64,000 bases of DNA. Source: Dictyophora rubrovolvata. Its lineage: Eukaryota; Basidiomycota; Agaricomycetes; Phallales; Phallaceae. Position 1 is the first letter of the stretch. Each line of letters begins with the position of its first letter. The notes beneath the pieces were generated by a model. It did no database searches and was not told the DNA's origin. It was given only the letters and a program-made list of their open reading frames with translations. A program made the translations under genes and the position numbers. The DNA is taken from positions 806,001 to 870,000 of the forward strand of contig CP114118.1 in NCBI GenBank assembly GCA_029959195.1, written 5' to 3'. Shown one piece after another: positions 60,930 to 64,000 of this stretch.

Positions 60930-63900
60930 TTATCTAGTATTGGTATACCAACCATTTTCTTGCCTACTTATTGTGCTTATTGCGCTAGGGGTGGGTGAAG
61001 GCATTGCAGCTCGCGATGGATAAGAAGTACGAGCAGTTGGACGAATAGGATTTAATGTAGGCCGAGGCGCGTGCATCGATTCCCAGACTCCCTTTTTGAC
61101 GGGCGTTTCGGCAGCGACAGAAGGAGCCCGAGAGGAGGTAAATTGGGCTTTACGGAATGACAGATCCGTCGGGGTAACAGGCGAGCCTCCGTATGCCGTG
61201 CTAGTTCTCGACGAAGGACGTGGTACCTGGCTGTGACCGTTAGCACCTCCCCAGTGAGGAGGGCTGATGATGGATAACGACTGAGGTGTCCGCGTTGGAT
61301 TCTCAAGTTCGTTACGAAGATTTACAAGCTGTGTCTGCAATGAAGAAATCTCGGTCTGCATCTCTACCTCCTTTTCCTAGAGATTTTTCTCTCATTAGAT
61401 TCTACGTCAATCACCAATGATAATGTTTATCTCACCTTTGCACTTCTTTCAGCCTGTTCTCTCTCTTCCAGCTGCAGTTTCACTAACGCCAAATCAGAAT
61501 CGAGCTGCATCCGAATGTCCTCGGTCTCTTCTAATCTTGCACGTGTGGCATCTAACTCTGTTTCCAAATCCTTATTGCGTTGCTCTACCTCAGTGGCGTG
61601 GTCCTGAGCCATTGCCACATTTTGTTTGGCACTTTGAGCCGCGCGCTCCAAATTGACGATACGACTCTCCGCCTCTTTGAGCCGTTTCTGAAGCGCCAAG
61701 TGCTCACCCTCTAAGATTTTAGCTTTATCACTGGTCGCCCTGAGCTCTGACAACTCCTTCGACTCCGCATTATTGAAAGCTTGAATGAGCTGTTCTACAC
61801 GTTCTGACGTTCGACGAACTTCTTCCCAGTGTGATTGTTCGGAAGTCAAGAGCTCCAGTTCTCTTTCCAATTGAGAATTGCGCATCTCCAAACTGTTCTT
61901 ATCTCGTTTGAGCCATTCTTCTTGCAGTTCAAGTTTCTGAACCTGTACAAGATACTTCAACAACGTAAAGTAACACCGAAAAAATCAGACTTACCTGAGA
62001 CTTGTATTGATGCTGATCAAGGCTATATTGACGATTCTGCCGTTCAAGTTCGGCAATCCGTTCATCCTTCACTTTGCCAGTGGACTCGGAAACTTCAAGA
62101 CGGGTAGTAGTGTGAGACAAAGCATCCTCCAAACTCGTTACTCGCAACCCTGACACCGCAATTTCAGTTTCCTTGACCGAGATTTTGCTCTTCAAGTCTT
62201 CAACTTCATTACGGAACGCACTGCATTCACCTTCCGCAATTGTCATGCGTTCGTGCATCAGATCTTTTTCTACCCGTATTTGTCCATGAGCACCTCTTGC
62301 TTTGGCAAGTTGAACCTGTAATTCGGTGTTGGCTGCTTGTAGGTTTCGTATTTCAGCTGAGTGGTCCGGTGAAGAACTTTGCGCTGCTATGAATTCGGCT
62401 TGAGCTTGTTTGACAGTAGCGATGGCGTTATTGATCTCTCCCGGTAAGTTCATTACAACTGAAAGTAGTTTTTCTTGTGACTCCGCCAAAATGGAAGAAC
62501 GTGAAACAAGTCCTTCGGCGGTCTGAGAAACTTGGGCGATGTTAGAATTAGTGGATTGTAACACGGTTGCGATTTGATCTAACGCGTCCAACTTCGAAAG
62601 TCCAGATCCAGCATCTACTCGAAGCTCTTGCACCGATGCCTTAACATCACTCATTACAGATTCAACAGATTTCGGCAACTCTAATAATTGCGCAGCCATG
62701 TCTTGATATAACGTATTCAGAACATCACTGCGTTCTCGAAGCGAATCTTGTCCGTTTTGTAAATTCTCGACTGCCTTGCGGACATCGCTGACAGGTACGT
62801 GTAAATCGTCAATACGTTCCGAAATTCGGGAGTATAACGTCTCGCTGGAGTACGCCTTTTCTCGGACAGCTAGCCTGGAGTCTAGTCTTTCCACAACCAA
62901 ATCCGCTACGGCTTCCTTGAGAACGTGAGGATCTGATGCGGGAGCCATTTGCGCCAGCTCGACTCGCAAATGAGCGACTAAAGCGTCAGTATCCACTTGG
63001 GTAGGCCTCTCAACCAGAGAACTAAGAGTAGGCATAAGCCGTTGTAAAATTAGACCAGCAGTCTCTTTTTTATCCGAAGTGAGATCTATCAGTTGCGAAA
63101 TGTGCGGTTTAACGGCTTCCGCAAGTTTTGCAGTAACCACGTCAAAATCAACTGGTGGATGCTGCAGAGTGTCCAAGTGAGGAGCAAGAATAGTGTAAAT
63201 GTCGCTTAGCAATGACTCGCGATCATCAGCGGCACGAATACGACCTAATTCGTCAATCTGGTCAATGCGATTGGCGAATTTAACTACTGCATTTGTGACC
63301 GCGGAAACGGTGCGGTTGCCAAACTCTTCCAGAATTGGTCGGATATCAGTTGGCAGCGAGGTGGGGGTTCGTTCCAAAGAGAGGGTAGGTTCAGCAGTAC
63401 GTAAGAGATCTTCCAGGTCGCGACGTAGACCAGTTCGAATATCCATAACGCTCTCCTCTAACATAGTTCGAACAAACTCAAAGTCAATCTCGCCCTTGGC
63501 GTCAGCAGTACCTTCGTCACTTCGTTCAATAATTTCCGAAACATGAGCCTTCATGGCATCCAAGACTCTAGATACCAATTGATCGGTAGCTTGTTTATGC
63601 GTTTCAACCAAATCCTTCTTAGCCAATTCCATCCTATCATCCAACATATCCTCGAGACGCTGTTCGAATTGGTTCGAACGTTCACCTTGACTGAAGTCTG
63701 TTAACTTGGTTTCAGAAATAGATGACACGGTATCTTTGACCGATACATAATTTCGATCCTCGGCAGATAATATCTCTGTTGGGATGGCAGGCGTGAAGAT
63801 ATCAACTATAGGTCTAGCATCATGTCGATGAGGTTCTGCTGTATGCGACCTGGACGCCATACGAGCAATAGCGGGAACGTCGTTATCGTCAAGCGAAGGA

Positions 63901-64000
63901 CTGTTCATGTGCTCAAATATTTCGCGAGAGCTCAAGCGAGACCTGACAGATGGCCTGATAGGTCCCTCTAATTCAGTGGCAGCTAGGGCCTTCTTGAACA
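60930..64000 (-). CDS. Long coiled-coil protein, 5' partial
   Basis: The reading frame runs off the window at 64000, so the N-terminus is missing. The visible part is at least 1,000 residues: an acidic-basic head (SSREIFEHMNSPSLDDNDVP), then long amphipathic heptads (RMELAKKDLVETHKQATDQL, VRTMLEESVMDIRTGLRRDL, LAKARGAHGQIRVEKDLMHE, LERELELLTSEQSHWEEVRR, ESRIVNLERAAQSAKQNVAM). Three exons are seen, joined at about 61963-61995 and 61361-61437. The tail is basic and Ser/Pro-rich (RPTARTSYPSRAAMPSPTPS) and ends QENGWYTNTR. No catalytic motif is present, so it is probably a scaffold, tether or cytoskeletal organiser; I do not recognise its family. Confidence 0.75.

Overview
The window is dense, intron-rich nuclear DNA of a filamentous fungus, most probably an Agaricomycete (mushroom-forming basidiomycete). 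The evidence is direct: nearly every gene is split by introns of about 50-60 nt with GT-AG ends (and a few GC-AG ends), genes lie on both strands with very short gaps, and the protein set includes a DUF6535 membrane protein, a fungal-type kinase relic and a DNMT1-type cytosine methyltransferase with replication-foci and BAH regions. No rRNA, tRNA, CRISPR array or intact transposable element was recognised. All assignments come from reading translations and known family motifs; no database search was run.

Layout. 1-11 kb: 3' part of an asparaginase/isoaspartyl peptidase, an L-rhamnose 1-dehydrogenase-like SDR divergent from an unusual bacterial-type IlvC (ketol-acid reductoisomerase-like) protein, a CorA-family transporter divergent from the FHA splicing factor SNIP1/Pml1, and an MFS sugar transporter. 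11-17 kb: Mim2-like mitochondrial outer-membrane import factor convergent with a mitochondrial PPR protein, a broken fungal-type kinase gene, and a small GPI-type secreted protein. 17-30 kb: DUF6535 protein, U-box cyclophilin (PPIL2/Cyp8) divergent from a PP2C phosphatase, a gamma-glutamyltransferase, and RIO2 kinase. 30-46 kb: DNMT1, ESCRT-III Vps20, a cysteine-free Yap1-like bZIP, a possible orphan gene, a secreted low-complexity protein, and Ku80. 46-64 kb: an oxysterol-binding protein, DEAD-box helicase Dbp3, the SWI/SNF ATPase Snf2/Sth1, two more secreted low-complexity proteins, a Rab7-like GTPase with a large insertion, and the 3' part of a long coiled-coil protein.

Most genes are housekeeping (splicing, ribosome assembly, chromatin, DNA repair, mitochondrial import, lipid transport) and show no operon logic, though several tightly spaced divergent pairs probably share promoters. 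The accessory and most novel content is: (1) three separate genes (41, 56 and 58 kb) encoding signal-peptide proteins that share a TPSxGGxFxxF motif followed by low-complexity tails, a candidate undescribed secreted family; (2) the IlvC-like protein with substitutions at positions normally catalytic; (3) a Rab7-like protein about 180 residues too long between its G4 and G5 motifs; (4) a CorA protein whose GMN signature reads SVN.
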